Below are positions 33,508 through 42,178 of a stretch of 64,000 nucleotides of DNA, piece by piece. Numbering within the stretch: position 1 is the first letter of the stretch; each line of letters opens with the position of its first letter. The stretch spans positions 1 through 64,000 of the forward strand of contig CAZWGA010000010.1 of assembly GCA_964633285.1 (NCBI GenBank), written 5' to 3'. The stretch is from 20CM-2-55-15 sp964633285. GTDB taxonomy: Bacteria; Acidobacteriota; Terriglobia; 20CM-2-55-15. A program made the position numbers and the translations under genes. The notes under the pieces are model-generated. The model had not been told where the DNA came from and did not search any database. It saw nothing but the letters and a program-made list of their open reading frames with translations.

Positions 33508-34152
33508 ATGAAGATGCAGACAAAAACAGTAAGAATACTCACAGTTCTGTTTGTGATCGCGGTTTTGGCCGTCGTCGCTGCCGCTCCCGCAACAGCGCAG
33601 GACGGCCGTGGCGGCGGCGGTGGACAGGGTCGCGGCGCCGGTGGCGGCGGCCGTGGTGGTGGACCGCCGCTCATCATGACGACAGCCGCATGGGAAGACG
33701 GCGGCGTTATTCCAAACAAGTACACGCAGGCCGATCCAATGGCGGTGTCTCCGAAGCTGGAGTGGTCGCAGGTTCCGATGGGAACGCAGAGTTTCGTTCT
33801 TCTGATGCACGACCCGGAGCCGGTCCAGCAGCGCAGCGCGAAGATGGATATCACGCATTGGCTCGTATGGAATATACCGGGAACTTCAACGGGTCTTCCG
33901 GAAGGCGTTGCGATGGGTGAATTGCCCGACGGCACGCGGCAGGTCAGCCTTCGCGGGAATGCGTACATGGGTCCGGGCGCAGGACCGGGTCCGTACCATC
34001 ACTACACGTTCGAGCTTTATGCCCTCGATACGAAGCTCGATGTGCCGATGGGTACGCCGCAGGAAGCGGTCATGACGCGCACAGCGGTCATCAACGCGAT
34101 GGATGGCCACGTTCTCGGCAAAGCGATCCTCGTTGCCCGCTTCCATCGATAG
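33508..34152 (+). CDS. Secreted YbhB/YbcL-type PEBP family protein
   Basis: 214 residues with a signal peptide ending at AAPATAQ. Directly after it comes a Gly/Arg-rich stretch of about 25 residues (GRGGGGG, RGAGGGG). The rest is the phosphatidylethanolamine-binding fold with SPKLEWSQVP, LLMHDPEP, THWLVWNIP and GPYHHYTFELYAL, which hold the anion-binding pocket. Members are mostly of unknown bacterial function. The ATG at 33508 follows AGGAGAGG. Confidence 0.87.
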   Translation: MKMQTKTVRILTVLFVIAVLAVVAAAPATAQDGRGGGGGQGRGAGGGGRGGGPPLIMTTAAWEDGGVIPNKYTQADPMAVSPKLEWSQVPMGTQSFVLLMHDPEPVQQRSAKMDITHWLVWNIPGTSTGLPEGVAMGELPDGTRQVSLRGNAYMGPGAGPGPYHHYTFELYALDTKLDVPMGTPQEAVMTRTAVINAMDGHVLGKAILVARFHR

Positions 34153-34165
34153 GACTCCGTCGCTC

Positions 34166-36373
34166 ATGAATAAAAGGGACAAGGGGTCTGACCCCTTGTC
34201 CCCTTTCATTTTCGGCGCAACTTTATTCTTCAGCGCTTTTCTCCTTTTCGTGTGCCAGCCGATGGTGGGGAAAATGCTTCTGCCCTACCTGGGAGGCGCG
34301 GCTGCCGTCTGGACAACGTGCGTTTTGTTTTTCCAGGTCATGCTCCTGGCCGGATATGTGTACGCGCACTGGATCTCGAGGATCCACGACGTCCGGAAAC
34401 AGATCCTGATTCACTCTGTGATCTTGTTGTTGCCGCTCTCGTTTCTGCCCATTCGATTCAACGTGGGATCGGCCGAACTGTTTTCGCTGCATCCATCCGT
34501 GCAACTGCTGTTGCTGCTTGCCGCATCAACAGCCGCGCCTTTTTTTGTGGTCTCGACTTCCGCGCCGCTTCTGCAGAACTGGCTCTCGCGGAGTGCTCAC
34601 AAGCGGGCTGCGGATCCTTACTTTCTTTATTCGGCCAGTAACGCAGGCAGCCTGCTGGCCCTGATTGCGTATCCTTTCCTGATTGAACCGCGAATCGGCG
34701 TCGCCGCTCAGAGCCGCCTCTGGCTGTTTGGTTATCTGGGCCTCGCGCTCATGATTCTCGCGAGCGCCTCCTTTTCCTGGGCTCGACCTTCTTCCTCCTT
34801 GAAAGACCGCCACGCTGAAACCGCGGCGGGTCAAGGCGTTCAACTTCGGTCACGGCTCTTCTGGCTGTCAGCTTCATTTGTGCCGTCAGGCTTGATGCTT
34901 GCGATCACGAATCACATCGCCGCGAATGTAGGGTCCATTCCCTTCCTCTGGCTCCTCCCTCTTGGGATTTATCTCGTAACCTTCATTTTTGCTTTCGCTC
35001 ATCGATTCCGGATCTCATCGGCGCGAATATCGCGGCTCATTCCGGTCGTCCTGCTCGGCGTGTTTCCTCTTGCCGCAGCCGGTGTTGGACCTCCACCGGG
35101 ACTAAACTGGATCGTCATTGGCGCTCATCTGCTGCTCCTTTATGCCGGGGCGCTGCTGTGCCATACGAAACTCGCCGAAAGCCGTCCCGATCCGGCGCAC
35201 CTCACGGAGTTTTATTTCTGGATCGCTCTCGGCGGCGTTCTTGGCGGAATGTTCACTGCTATTCTGGCGCCGCTGGTTTTCAAAACCGTTCTTGAATATT
35301 CGTTACTCGTGGCAGCCTTGCCGTTCTTTCGCTGGAAGAACACCGACACACCGGATCTGGCCGCTCCTCTTATTCTTGCTGCTCTTCTCGGTTTGTTGTG
35401 GATCGTATTGCGGGCGACACATCTGGACTCGAGCACCGAGACTGTTGCTTTGATTCACACGATCTTTCTGTTCGTGGGTTACAAACTCAAAGACAATGCG
35501 CCCCGCTTTGCCGGGCTGTTCGCGGTTCTGATTCTTGCCTATGCGTTGATCCTTCCCGGCTACATCGAAGGCGCGGCACGGCTCTATACGACCCGCAATT
35601 TCTTCGGCGTGAAGAAAGTTCTTGAGGACCGGGAAGCCGGGCTGCGCAAGCTTCTGCACGGCGATACGATCCATGGCATGGAAAGCACGGACGCTGCTCG
35701 TTCAGGACAACCACTCTCGTATTACTATCCGGGCGGCTCCATCAGCGATGTCGTCGCGATGCTGCGCGCGCGCGGCAAGCCTCAACGATTCGGTGTGGTT
35801 GGACTTGGCGCCGGCACGATGGCGGCCTATGCCGATCCCGCGCATCACGTAAGGTTTTACGAAATCGATCCGGCGGTTGAACCGCTGGCCGGCACATTCT
35901 TCACGTTTGTTCCCCGCTGCGGCGTGAATTGCGACATCGTTATCGGAGATGGGCGCATGCAATTAATGAAAGAACCGGATGGAGCGTTCGACCTGCTGCT
36001 GCTGGACGCTTTCAGTTCCGACTCGATTCCCACGCACCTCGTCTCGCGCGAAGCCGTCCGCTTGTATTTATCCAAACTCACACCGGATGGCGTGGTCGTT
36101 TTCAATGTCTCGAATCGATATCTCGACGTGGAAAAACTTGTGGCCGCGCTCGTCTCGGATGCAGGCCTCGTCGCTTATTCTCGATTCGACGATGCAGGCG
36201 ACCTGAAGAAGCTTGGGAAAAGCAGCGCTCATCATCTTGTCGCGGCACGGCGAATCGAGGATCTGCAGCCGATTTCAAAGCGTCCGGGCTGGATGCGCGT
36301 GAGCCGTCCGCCGGACTTTCAACCGTGGACCGACGATTACTCGAACCTGCTCGGACTCATTCGCTGGCACTGA
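34166..36373 (+). CDS. Fused multi-spanning membrane / spermidine-synthase-like protein
   Basis: 735 residues. The N-terminal half has about ten membrane helices (FIFGATLFFSAFLLFVCQPM onward); the C-terminal part (about 490-735) is a spermidine-synthase-like methyltransferase fold with FGVVGLGAGTMAAYA, YEIDPAVEPLA and LLLDAFSSDSIPTHL. This matches the widespread fused MFS/spermidine-synthase family, whose reaction is unproven. The first dozen residues (MNKRDKGSDPLSP) are encoded by a hairpin repeat and do not belong to the family core, which starts near FIFGATLFF. No Shine-Dalgarno sequence precedes the ATG, so an alternative non-ATG start inside or just after the repeat cannot be excluded. 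Confidence 0.85.
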   Translation: MNKRDKGSDPLSPFIFGATLFFSAFLLFVCQPMVGKMLLPYLGGAAAVWTTCVLFFQVMLLAGYVYAHWISRIHDVRKQILIHSVILLLPLSFLPIRFNVGSAELFSLHPSVQLLLLLAASTAAPFFVVSTSAPLLQNWLSRSAHKRAADPYFLYSASNAGSLLALIAYPFLIEPRIGVAAQSRLWLFGYLGLALMILASASFSWARPSSSLKDRHAETAAGQGVQLRSRLFWLSASFVPSGLMLAITNHIAANVGSIPFLWLLPLGIYLVTFIFAFAHRFRISSARISRLIPVVLLGVFPLAAAGVGPPPGLNWIVIGAHLLLLYAGALLCHTKLAESRPDPAHLTEFYFWIALGGVLGGMFTAILAPLVFKTVLEYSLLVAALPFFRWKNTDTPDLAAPLILAALLGLLWIVLRATHLDSSTETVALIHTIFLFVGYKLKDNAPRFAGLFAVLILAYALILPGYIEGAARLYTTRNFFGVKKVLEDREAGLRKLLHGDTIHGMESTDAARSGQPLSYYYPGGSISDVVAMLRARGKPQRFGVVGLGAGTMAAYADPAHHVRFYEIDPAVEPLAGTFFTFVPRCGVNCDIVIGDGRMQLMKEPDGAFDLLLLDAFSSDSIPTHLVSREAVRLYLSKLTPDGVVVFNVSNRYLDVEKLVAALVSDAGLVAYSRFDDAGDLKKLGKSSAHHLVAARRIEDLQPISKRPGWMRVSRPPDFQPWTDDYSNLLGLIRWH
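34172..34206. repeat. Hairpin repeat forming the start of a coding region
   Basis: GGGACAAGGGGTC (34176-34188) and GACCCCTTGTCCC (34190-34202) are perfect 13-base arms around one T, flanked by A/T-rich ends that continue the pairing with a bulge. It sits between the PEBP stop and the next gene, and codons 3-13 of that gene read through it. Confidence 0.9.
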
Positions 36374-36380
36374 TCTACTT

Positions 36381-36923
36381 CTACCTCTGCGCCTGCATGC
36401 GCGCGAGACGTTCCTGCATCTGACGCGTCAGATGCGGAACGACACCCAGCATGCGCTCAATCAGCATGAGTTGTCCGCGATGATGCATTTCGTGTTCTTT
36501 CGCGCCGAGGATCATATCGAAGCGGCCACGTTGAGGCGGGTTGCCGCCCGGAGGCATGGTGACGGTTTCTCCGAGAAATTCTTCGGTCGTTCCATCGAGA
36601 AATTTCCCCCAGATCTCTCCTTCTTTCCGGAGAAGCTCGATCACTTCAGCTTTTGTTCGAGGCCTGGCTTCTTCCTCCATCAGTTGCTGCATGAAAGCGG
36701 GAAAATTGAAACCTTCCAGCGTCTTCCTTCGTTCGACTGCATGAACCTGATAACCCCACCGCGTTGACAGCGCGATATGCGTCAGCAGCTTTTCAACCGT
36801 GCGGATGTCCGCAGCCGCTTTGAAACCGTATTTGTCCTCGGGTATGTCCTCAGCCACTTGAATCGTATTCTTGCGCACTGTGCGAAAGCTTTCGGCGAGT
36901 TCTTTGGCTCCGTAATAATTCAT
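36381..36923 (-). CDS. DinB family protein
   Basis: 180 residues with a DinB/YfiT four-helix pattern: FRTVRKNTIQVAEDIPEDKY at the start, the metal-site His in LLTHIALSTRWGYQ and the later HEMHHRGQLMLIERMLGV. The three His expected for a divalent metal are present. Members include thiol transferases and damage-inducible proteins of unknown activity. GGAGAC lies upstream of the ATG. Confidence 0.9.
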   Translation of the reverse strand: MNYYGAKELAESFRTVRKNTIQVAEDIPEDKYGFKAAADIRTVEKLLTHIALSTRWGYQVHAVERRKTLEGFNFPAFMQQLMEEEARPRTKAEVIELLRKEGEIWGKFLDGTTEEFLGETVTMPPGGNPPQRGRFDMILGAKEHEMHHRGQLMLIERMLGVVPHLTRQMQERLARMQAQR

Positions 36924-36994
36924 TCCTGTCTCCTCTGAATAAGTATCAGCTTAATTATGTTACTTAAATCGGCGACAATAGCCGCTCTCTAATT

Positions 36995-37489
36995 ATGCAG
37001 ATCACCGAACCCGTCACGATGCTTACCGACTACGCACTGGCTGCCGCAAGCCTGCTGTTCGCCGTCCTGCTTGGACGCATGATCGGTCCGCGTAATCGCG
37101 TTTCCGCCTGGTTATGGTGTGCCGGGTTCCTTGCATCAGCCGTTGCAGCGTTACTGGGTGGAACCTACCACGGATTTGCATTGGAACTGGATGCCGGGAC
37201 GCATCGATCCCTGTGGAATGGCGCCATGGCGCTCATCGGCGTCAGCTTTGGCTTGATGATAGGCGGAGTCCACTCCGCCAATGTTCAGCGGGAAGATGGA
37301 ACCGTCCGCTGGATGGTTCTTGGAATCGTAACCACGGCGGCCGGAGGTTCGATTCAGTTAACGGGTTTCCGCCATGCCTCTGCCTTCAACCACAATGATG
37401 CGTTTCACATCATCCAGATCATCGCGTTTTATTTTCTATTCAGAGGCGCGAGCACTCTACGGGATCGTTACGTGGTTCCGACCCGCTGA
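36995..37489 (+). CDS. Membrane protein of unknown function, DUF6962-like
   Basis: 164 residues with about five membrane helices. His/Asn-containing loops (GGTYHGFALELDAGTHRSLW and FNHNDAFHIIQI) recur and could bind metal or haem. I recognise it only as a DUF6962-like protein. It overlaps the convergent amino-acid permease by 22 bases and shares an AT-rich divergent promoter gap with the DinB gene. Confidence 0.6.
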   Translation: MQITEPVTMLTDYALAAASLLFAVLLGRMIGPRNRVSAWLWCAGFLASAVAALLGGTYHGFALELDAGTHRSLWNGAMALIGVSFGLMIGGVHSANVQREDGTVRWMVLGIVTTAAGGSIQLTGFRHASAFNHNDAFHIIQIIAFYFLFRGASTLRDRYVVPTR

Positions 37490-38976
37490 CGATTTGCCTG
37501 CCGCAGCGCGCTGTGTTTCTTTCCGTACGTAAAGTAAATACCAAAACCAATCACGAGCCAGATGATCAGCCGGTACCAGTTCTCGCTCGGCAGCGACAAC
37601 ATCAGGAGCAGGCAGATCACAATTCCCGCGATGGGAACAAATGGGAACAAGGGAGCCTTGAATGGCCGGTTCAGCTCGGGATTCGTTCGCCGCATGATCA
37701 GCACTGCGGCACAAACGATAATGAAGGCCAACAGTGTTCCAATGTTCACAAGCTCTGCAAGAATTCGCAGCGGAAGGAAAGACGCCATAATGCCGACAAA
37801 GCACCCTGTCAGAATTGTGGATTTCCACGGCGTTCTGAACTTTTCATGAATCGACCCGAAGAATGACTGTGGAATCAGCCTGTCGCGCGCCATCGCCAGC
37901 ATGACGCGAGGCTGGCTCAGCATCATGACGAGAAGGACCGATGTAATGCCCGTCAATGCGCCGAGAGAAATCAGGAACTGTGCCCACGTGAGGCCGAGCT
38001 GCGCGAACGCATTCGAGACGGGAGCATCGATGTTGATTTTGTCGTACGGAACGATTCCGGTCAGGATCGCAGAAACCGTGATGTAGAGCACCGTGCAAAT
38101 CACAAGCGAGCTGATGATTCCAATCGGAACATCCCGCCTTGGGTTTTTGGCTTCCTCAGCGTGCGTCGACACCGAATCAAAGCCGATATACGCGAAGAAG
38201 ATTGTCGCCGCTCCGGCAAGCATTCCGAGCGGTTCGCCACCCTTGCCGGTTTGTCCGAGAATCGTTTTTCCAAAGAAACTCAGTCCAGTCAGTCCGTAGG
38301 GTGCGAACGGATGCCAATTCTTCGAATCCACGTACATCGCGCCGACGGCGATGACAACCAGCACCACCGCGAGTTTGACGCCGACCATCGCGGCATTAAA
38401 TGAAGCGCTCTCGCGAATGCCGACTACAAGGATGATGGTGACGATACCGGTAATAACCAGCGCAGGAAAATCCATGATCTTCCCGGTAGTGTTCAGCGTT
38501 CCCGTCGCCGGATCAAAATCGAACGGCGCGTTCGTCAAGGCAAAGGGCAGTTTTATTCCAAAGATCCCGATGAAGTCCTGAAAATAATGCGACCATCCGT
38601 GCGCCACGGTGGCGGAACCCACGGCGTATTCGAGAATCAAATCCCATCCGACAATCCAGGCAAACAACTCGCCGAGCGTTGCGTACGCATAGGTGTAAGC
38701 CGAGCCGGCCACCGGAACCATCGATGCAAATTCGGCGTAACACAAAGCCGCGAAGATGCACGCCAGGCCTGCAACGACAAACGACAGCATCAGCGCCGGA
38801 CCGGTTTTGTCGTGCGCCGCAACTCCGGTAAGAACAAAAATGCCGGTACCAATGATGGCGCCGATTCCCAGCGAACTCAGTTGTACAGGTCCCAGCACAC
38901 GGCGCAACCGGTTCTCGCCTTCCATCTCCTCGAGCAGCAGCTTGACTGGTTTTTTCGCGAATAAGGGATTTCCCAT
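37468..38976 (-). CDS. APC-family amino acid permease
   Basis: 502 residues with about twelve membrane helices. The signature GIGAIIGTGIFVLTG near residue 35 is the APC substrate loop, and FFAYIGFDSVSTHAEEAKNP marks helix 6 and the following loop, as in bacterial cationic-amino-acid transporters (YfnA/CAT type). The ATG at 38976 is preceded by AGAGGAG; the frame continues upstream to 39135 without membrane character. Imports amino acids; the specificity is not readable. Confidence 0.9.
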   Translation of the reverse strand: MGNPLFAKKPVKLLLEEMEGENRLRRVLGPVQLSSLGIGAIIGTGIFVLTGVAAHDKTGPALMLSFVVAGLACIFAALCYAEFASMVPVAGSAYTYAYATLGELFAWIVGWDLILEYAVGSATVAHGWSHYFQDFIGIFGIKLPFALTNAPFDFDPATGTLNTTGKIMDFPALVITGIVTIILVVGIRESASFNAAMVGVKLAVVLVVIAVGAMYVDSKNWHPFAPYGLTGLSFFGKTILGQTGKGGEPLGMLAGAATIFFAYIGFDSVSTHAEEAKNPRRDVPIGIISSLVICTVLYITVSAILTGIVPYDKINIDAPVSNAFAQLGLTWAQFLISLGALTGITSVLLVMMLSQPRVMLAMARDRLIPQSFFGSIHEKFRTPWKSTILTGCFVGIMASFLPLRILAELVNIGTLLAFIIVCAAVLIMRRTNPELNRPFKAPLFPFVPIAGIVICLLLMLSLPSENWYRLIIWLVIGFGIYFTYGKKHSALRQANRQRVGTT

Positions 38977-39103
38977 GAGTCTCCTCTCACCGGGAGCATA
39001 CACAAAACGTAGATGCTTTCGTGAAATGAAAAATCCTTCATTGGACACCGGGAATCCCTTGATTAAGATTGACGGCCGGGACAGAGAGCCATCAGGTTCC
39101 GTT

Positions 39104-39880
39104 ATGAAGATAGCGACGTACAACGTGAACTCCATCCGGATTCGGCTGGATACGATCCTCGCTTGGCTGGAAAAACATCAGCCGGACGTGCTTTGTATTC
39201 AGGAAACAAAATGTCAGGACGATTTGTTTCCCGCACTCATCCTGAACTCAACGGGGTATCACCTGCATTTTCGGGGAATGAAGTCGTACAACGGCGTCGC
39301 CATATTGACCAAAGCCGCGCCCGCTGAGGTGTCTTATGGATTCGACGATCAATTCCCGGACACCGACGGCGCAAGATTGATACGCGTTATCGTCGACGGC
39401 ATTTCGATCGTCAACACCTATGTGCCGAATGGATACAAGATCCTCACGCCGCAACACGAATACAAGTTGAAATGGTTCGGGCGTCTGAAGAATTACTTTG
39501 CGCAACACCTCGCGCCGGACCGGCCTGCGATCTGGTGTGGCGATATGAATGTCGCGCCCGAACCGATCGATGTGCACAGCCCGGAGAAACATTCAAGGCA
39601 CGTCTGCTTTCATGACAGCGTGCGGAATGCCTACAAAGACACTGTGGCCTGGGGATTCGTCGATGTCTTTCGTGACCGGTATCCGGACCGGCAGCAATTC
39701 ACATTCTGGGACTATCTGCGGCCGAGTTCACTCGAGAAGAACAAAGGCTGGCGCATCGACCATATTCTCGCGACACGGCCGCTGGCCGGAAAATGCGTTG
39801 AGGTGGCCGTCGACATCGAGCCGCGGCGCGCGCTCCGAGCTTCCGACCACACATTCGTCTGGGCGGAGTTTGATGTTTAG
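39104..39880 (+). CDS. xth: Exodeoxyribonuclease III
   Basis: 258 residues with all AP-endonuclease motifs: ATYNVNSIRIR, IQETKCQDD (metal Glu), GVAILTK, NTYVPNG, CGDMNVAPEPIDVH (Asp/Asn), WRIDHILAT and the final ASDHTFVWAEF (catalytic Asp-His). It repairs abasic sites and has 3'-5' exonuclease activity. The ATG at 39104 begins the family core; the open frame upstream to 38756 is antisense to the permease start and not coding. Confidence 0.95.
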   Translation: MKIATYNVNSIRIRLDTILAWLEKHQPDVLCIQETKCQDDLFPALILNSTGYHLHFRGMKSYNGVAILTKAAPAEVSYGFDDQFPDTDGARLIRVIVDGISIVNTYVPNGYKILTPQHEYKLKWFGRLKNYFAQHLAPDRPAIWCGDMNVAPEPIDVHSPEKHSRHVCFHDSVRNAYKDTVAWGFVDVFRDRYPDRQQFTFWDYLRPSSLEKNKGWRIDHILATRPLAGKCVEVAVDIEPRRALRASDHTFVWAEFDV

Positions 39881-39889
39881 CGTAGTGTT

Positions 39890-40129
39890 CTAACCCGATC
39901 GCGGCGCTTTTCTGCGCGACTTTCCCGTTTTCGGCGGACTCAACTTGATGCCGGCCTTGCGCGCCTTCGATAGCCCGATCGCAATGATCTGCTTTCTGGA
40001 GCTTGCCCCATGTTTCCCTTCCCGAACATGCTCCATTTCTTCCCGGACGAATTCACCGGCCTGGGTAGACGGCGCTTTTCCTTCACGTTTGTCACGCCTT
40101 GCGCGTTCGATGGTCCTTTTCTCGGGCAT
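39890..40129 (-). CDS. Small basic DUF6496-like protein
   Basis: 79 residues, highly basic, with the segment STQAGEFVREEMEHVREGKH followed by SSRKQIIAIGLSKARKAGI. It matches a family of small DUF6496 proteins of unknown function. The basic tail (KTGKSRRKAPRSG) suggests nucleic-acid binding. GGGAGGAT lies 4-5 nt before the ATG. Confidence 0.75.
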   Translation of the reverse strand: MPEKRTIERARRDKREGKAPSTQAGEFVREEMEHVREGKHGASSRKQIIAIGLSKARKAGIKLSPPKTGKSRRKAPRSG

Positions 40130-40222
40130 AAATCCTCCCGGGAAGGACTGGCTGCAATTCGCGATCCCTTGAAATCCAGGATTGACGCAGCTTTCAGGCT
40201 ATCGTAGGATCTCAACTCCCTT

Positions 40223-40462
40223 ATGCTGCTGATCCTGTCAAAACTCCTGGTCGTTGCTGCGGCGGTTGGACTTCTTCACTGCTCGCCAAAGTTTCAGAGC
40301 ATGAGCCGCGAATTGGACGAACAGGCGTTATCGGCTATCCGGCGAATGATGCATGCGTCGGAAGAATCCGGATATCCGCCCGATGTCATTCCGCTTCTCA
40401 TGCTCCTGACGGCGCTCAGCTTCATGCTGGCGATTTACTTCACAACGGCCGGCGGCCGGTAA
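40223..40462 (+). CDS. Small membrane protein of unknown function
   Basis: 79 residues with a hydrophobic N-terminus (LLILSKLLVVAAAVGLL) and a second hydrophobic stretch at the C-terminus (LLMLLTALSFMLAIYF), joined by a charged segment. No family recognised. TAGGAT ends 11 nt before the ATG and there is no Shine-Dalgarno sequence. It overlaps the convergent 49-residue gene by 23 bases. Confidence 0.45.
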   Translation: MLLILSKLLVVAAAVGLLHCSPKFQSMSRELDEQALSAIRRMMHASEESGYPPDVIPLLMLLTALSFMLAIYFTTAGGR

Positions 40463-40589
40463 TCAACTGGATCACCACCGATACAAGAGCAAGCACCAAG
40501 AGGATGTGGATGAAACCGCCCAGCGTGTACGAAGTCACCATGCCAAGCAGCCACATGATGAAAAGGATAACAAACAGCGTCCAAAGCAT
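40440..40589 (-). CDS. 49-residue lmo0937-type membrane protein
   Basis: A very short gene: MLWTLFVILFIMWLLGMVTS, then a Gly-rich turn and a second helix ending GRRPL. This is the pattern of the lmo0937 family, tiny two-helix membrane proteins often made under stress. GGGAGGG lies 8 nt before the ATG, which supports translation. Confidence 0.8.
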   Translation of the reverse strand: MLWTLFVILFIMWLLGMVTSYTLGGFIHILLVLALVSVVIQLITGRRPL

Positions 40590-40646
40590 AGGAAATCCCT
40601 CCCATCAGAGATAGCTGCACGCATCGGGCCGTTCTAATCCCGAAGA

Positions 40647-41174
40647 TTAACTGATGGGCTTTGTCTTTTCCGCCGCCTTCGCCTGATTCATCGCCTTCGC
40701 CGCTTCCTTCTCTGCATCCTTCTCGCTCATGTTCGGTTTCAGCGCCTGAATGGCCTTGCCCAGCGTCATGGGATTCGTACCCGTCATTTTCGCTTTGAGG
40801 TCTGAAAATGGAATGTTGAGATTCTTTGAAACATGCACGGCGGCAATGAACTGCCCCTCATTCCGGAATCCGGTTGCCGCGGTTTTCAGATTCATTCCAC
40901 TGGGAAGCATGCCTTCGATTTTTGTTTTTAGAGCGGCATTGTGCTCGATCCGGCTTTCGAAGTCGGAGTCCTTGCCGTGTTCCGCGGCGCTCGAATGGGA
41001 CTTGCTGTGATCCGCATCTTTATCGTGGCTTGATTGCGAGTTGTGCTCTTGTGAACCGGGAGTGGATGCGTGGCTTTCGCCGCGCCCCGCGCCTCTGCCC
41101 TGGGCAAACACATTCGCGTTCGCCAAATATAGAACAACAGAAAACAGTAGAGACCACATTAACAGTCGCTTCAT
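40647..41174 (-). CDS. Secreted Ser/His-rich protein of unknown function
   Basis: 175 residues with a signal peptide (LLMWSLLFSVVLYLANANVFAQ is its core, cut at about 25). A hydrophilic section (about 26-75) rich in Ser, His, Asp and Lys follows, then a helical C-terminal part (KTKIEGMLPSGMNLKTAATG onward) with Lys/Ala repeats. GGAGAAG lies upstream of the ATG. No enzyme family recognised; the His-rich part could bind metal. Confidence 0.6.
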   Translation of the reverse strand: MKRLLMWSLLFSVVLYLANANVFAQGRGAGRGESHASTPGSQEHNSQSSHDKDADHSKSHSSAAEHGKDSDFESRIEHNAALKTKIEGMLPSGMNLKTAATGFRNEGQFIAAVHVSKNLNIPFSDLKAKMTGTNPMTLGKAIQALKPNMSEKDAEKEAAKAMNQAKAAEKTKPIS

Positions 41175-41307
41175 TTTGTCTTCTCCTTTTTATTAGCGTC
41201 GGGCCCACCGTCCAGTTCAGTTCGGTACACCGCTTCGCGGCCTCATTACTGCTGGCCGGTACCCCACGCCAGGGGAGATGGATTTCATAACCATCTCCTT
41301 TTCGAAC
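41175..41307. other. Intergenic region with hairpin
   Basis: The gap holds GGAGATGG (41274-41281) and CCATCTCC (41291-41298) with a 9-nt loop, followed on the plus strand by TTTT. Read on the minus strand, the direction of both flanking genes, no T-run follows. It may separate two transcription units. No match to a known riboswitch is visible. Confidence 0.45.
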
Positions 41308-42144
41308 CTACTTACCAACTCTGAACCCAATCCCGAAAAACAAGCTGTTCAAGCTGTAATTCACGCTTCGGCTGTAACCGACATGAAAATCATATTGAGG
41401 TTGGGGACTTACTGTAACCCAGGCGGACAATCCGTGATCGTTGACGAGATCGGCGGGAACAACCGTTTGACTCTGCGTTTCAAACACGCGGTTCTTGTTG
41501 TTGCCGTTGCCTTGCGAACCGGAACCCGAACGAACGAGTTTGCTCACAACCGTCTGTTGTCCCGAAGCGCGGACCGCATAACCCGACGCGCCCACACTCA
41601 CGGCGCGTGAAAGGTCATACGTCGTACCTCCCTCGAAGTGGCCGATGATACCGAGGGACGTAAAAGGCCTCAGGAAAAAATTCGTATCCGAAACAGTATT
41701 CGCAATTCCGGCGCTGCCGAACGGGGTCAAGCCGCCGAATCGGCGGCTGAGCCGGTTTGTCCAATCAGCGGTAACACGGCCCGTGCTGAAGCCCCGGGTC
41801 TTGTCTCCTGTCGGGGCGGTTAATTCCAGCGTGGAACTGTAATTAACCGCATCGCTATCAATGGCGAGTCGTGCACCCACAAAAGCGTTTCCAATTCCGG
41901 TCATCGTACCGCCACCGGCTGTTGTTGTGGACGACGAAACATTCACGAGATAGAAAGGCACTCCGAAATACGTTCGAAAATGGTTATTGAACGTATAGTT
42001 CAGCATCGGTTCGGCCTTGGTAACGACTCCGTCGGCATTCGCGCTGCCTCGATAACTTCCGGAAAACCCCCATCCCCGGTCGTCCTGAGCGATGGCCGGA
42101 AGCGCTGAGCCGAACAGAAGAACAACAGCACATAGGAAACGCAT
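41308..42144 (-). CDS. Outer-membrane beta-barrel-like protein
   Basis: 278 residues with a signal peptide (FLCAVVLLFGSALPAIAQ). The mature part alternates polar and aromatic residues in about 10-12 strands (YRGSANADG, AEPMLNYTFNNHFRTYFGVPF) and ends FFGIGFRVGK, consistent with a porin-like or OmpA-like barrel. AAAGGA precedes the ATG at 42144, chosen over upstream starts at 42159 and 42177. No specific ligand can be named. Confidence 0.6.
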   Translation of the reverse strand: MRFLCAVVLLFGSALPAIAQDDRGWGFSGSYRGSANADGVVTKAEPMLNYTFNNHFRTYFGVPFYLVNVSSSTTTAGGGTMTGIGNAFVGARLAIDSDAVNYSSTLELTAPTGDKTRGFSTGRVTADWTNRLSRRFGGLTPFGSAGIANTVSDTNFFLRPFTSLGIIGHFEGGTTYDLSRAVSVGASGYAVRASGQQTVVSKLVRSGSGSQGNGNNKNRVFETQSQTVVPADLVNDHGLSAWVTVSPQPQYDFHVGYSRSVNYSLNSLFFGIGFRVGK

Positions 42145-42178
42145 GGATTGTCCTTTCATGGGTTGGACGTTGCACAAC

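Noticed and set aside
38756..39103. Upstream extension of exonuclease III
   Set aside because: Antisense to the permease start; the xth family begins with MKIATYNVNS at 39104.
41175..41307. Possible riboswitch
   Set aside because: Only one short hairpin is visible; no conserved riboswitch core could be matched.
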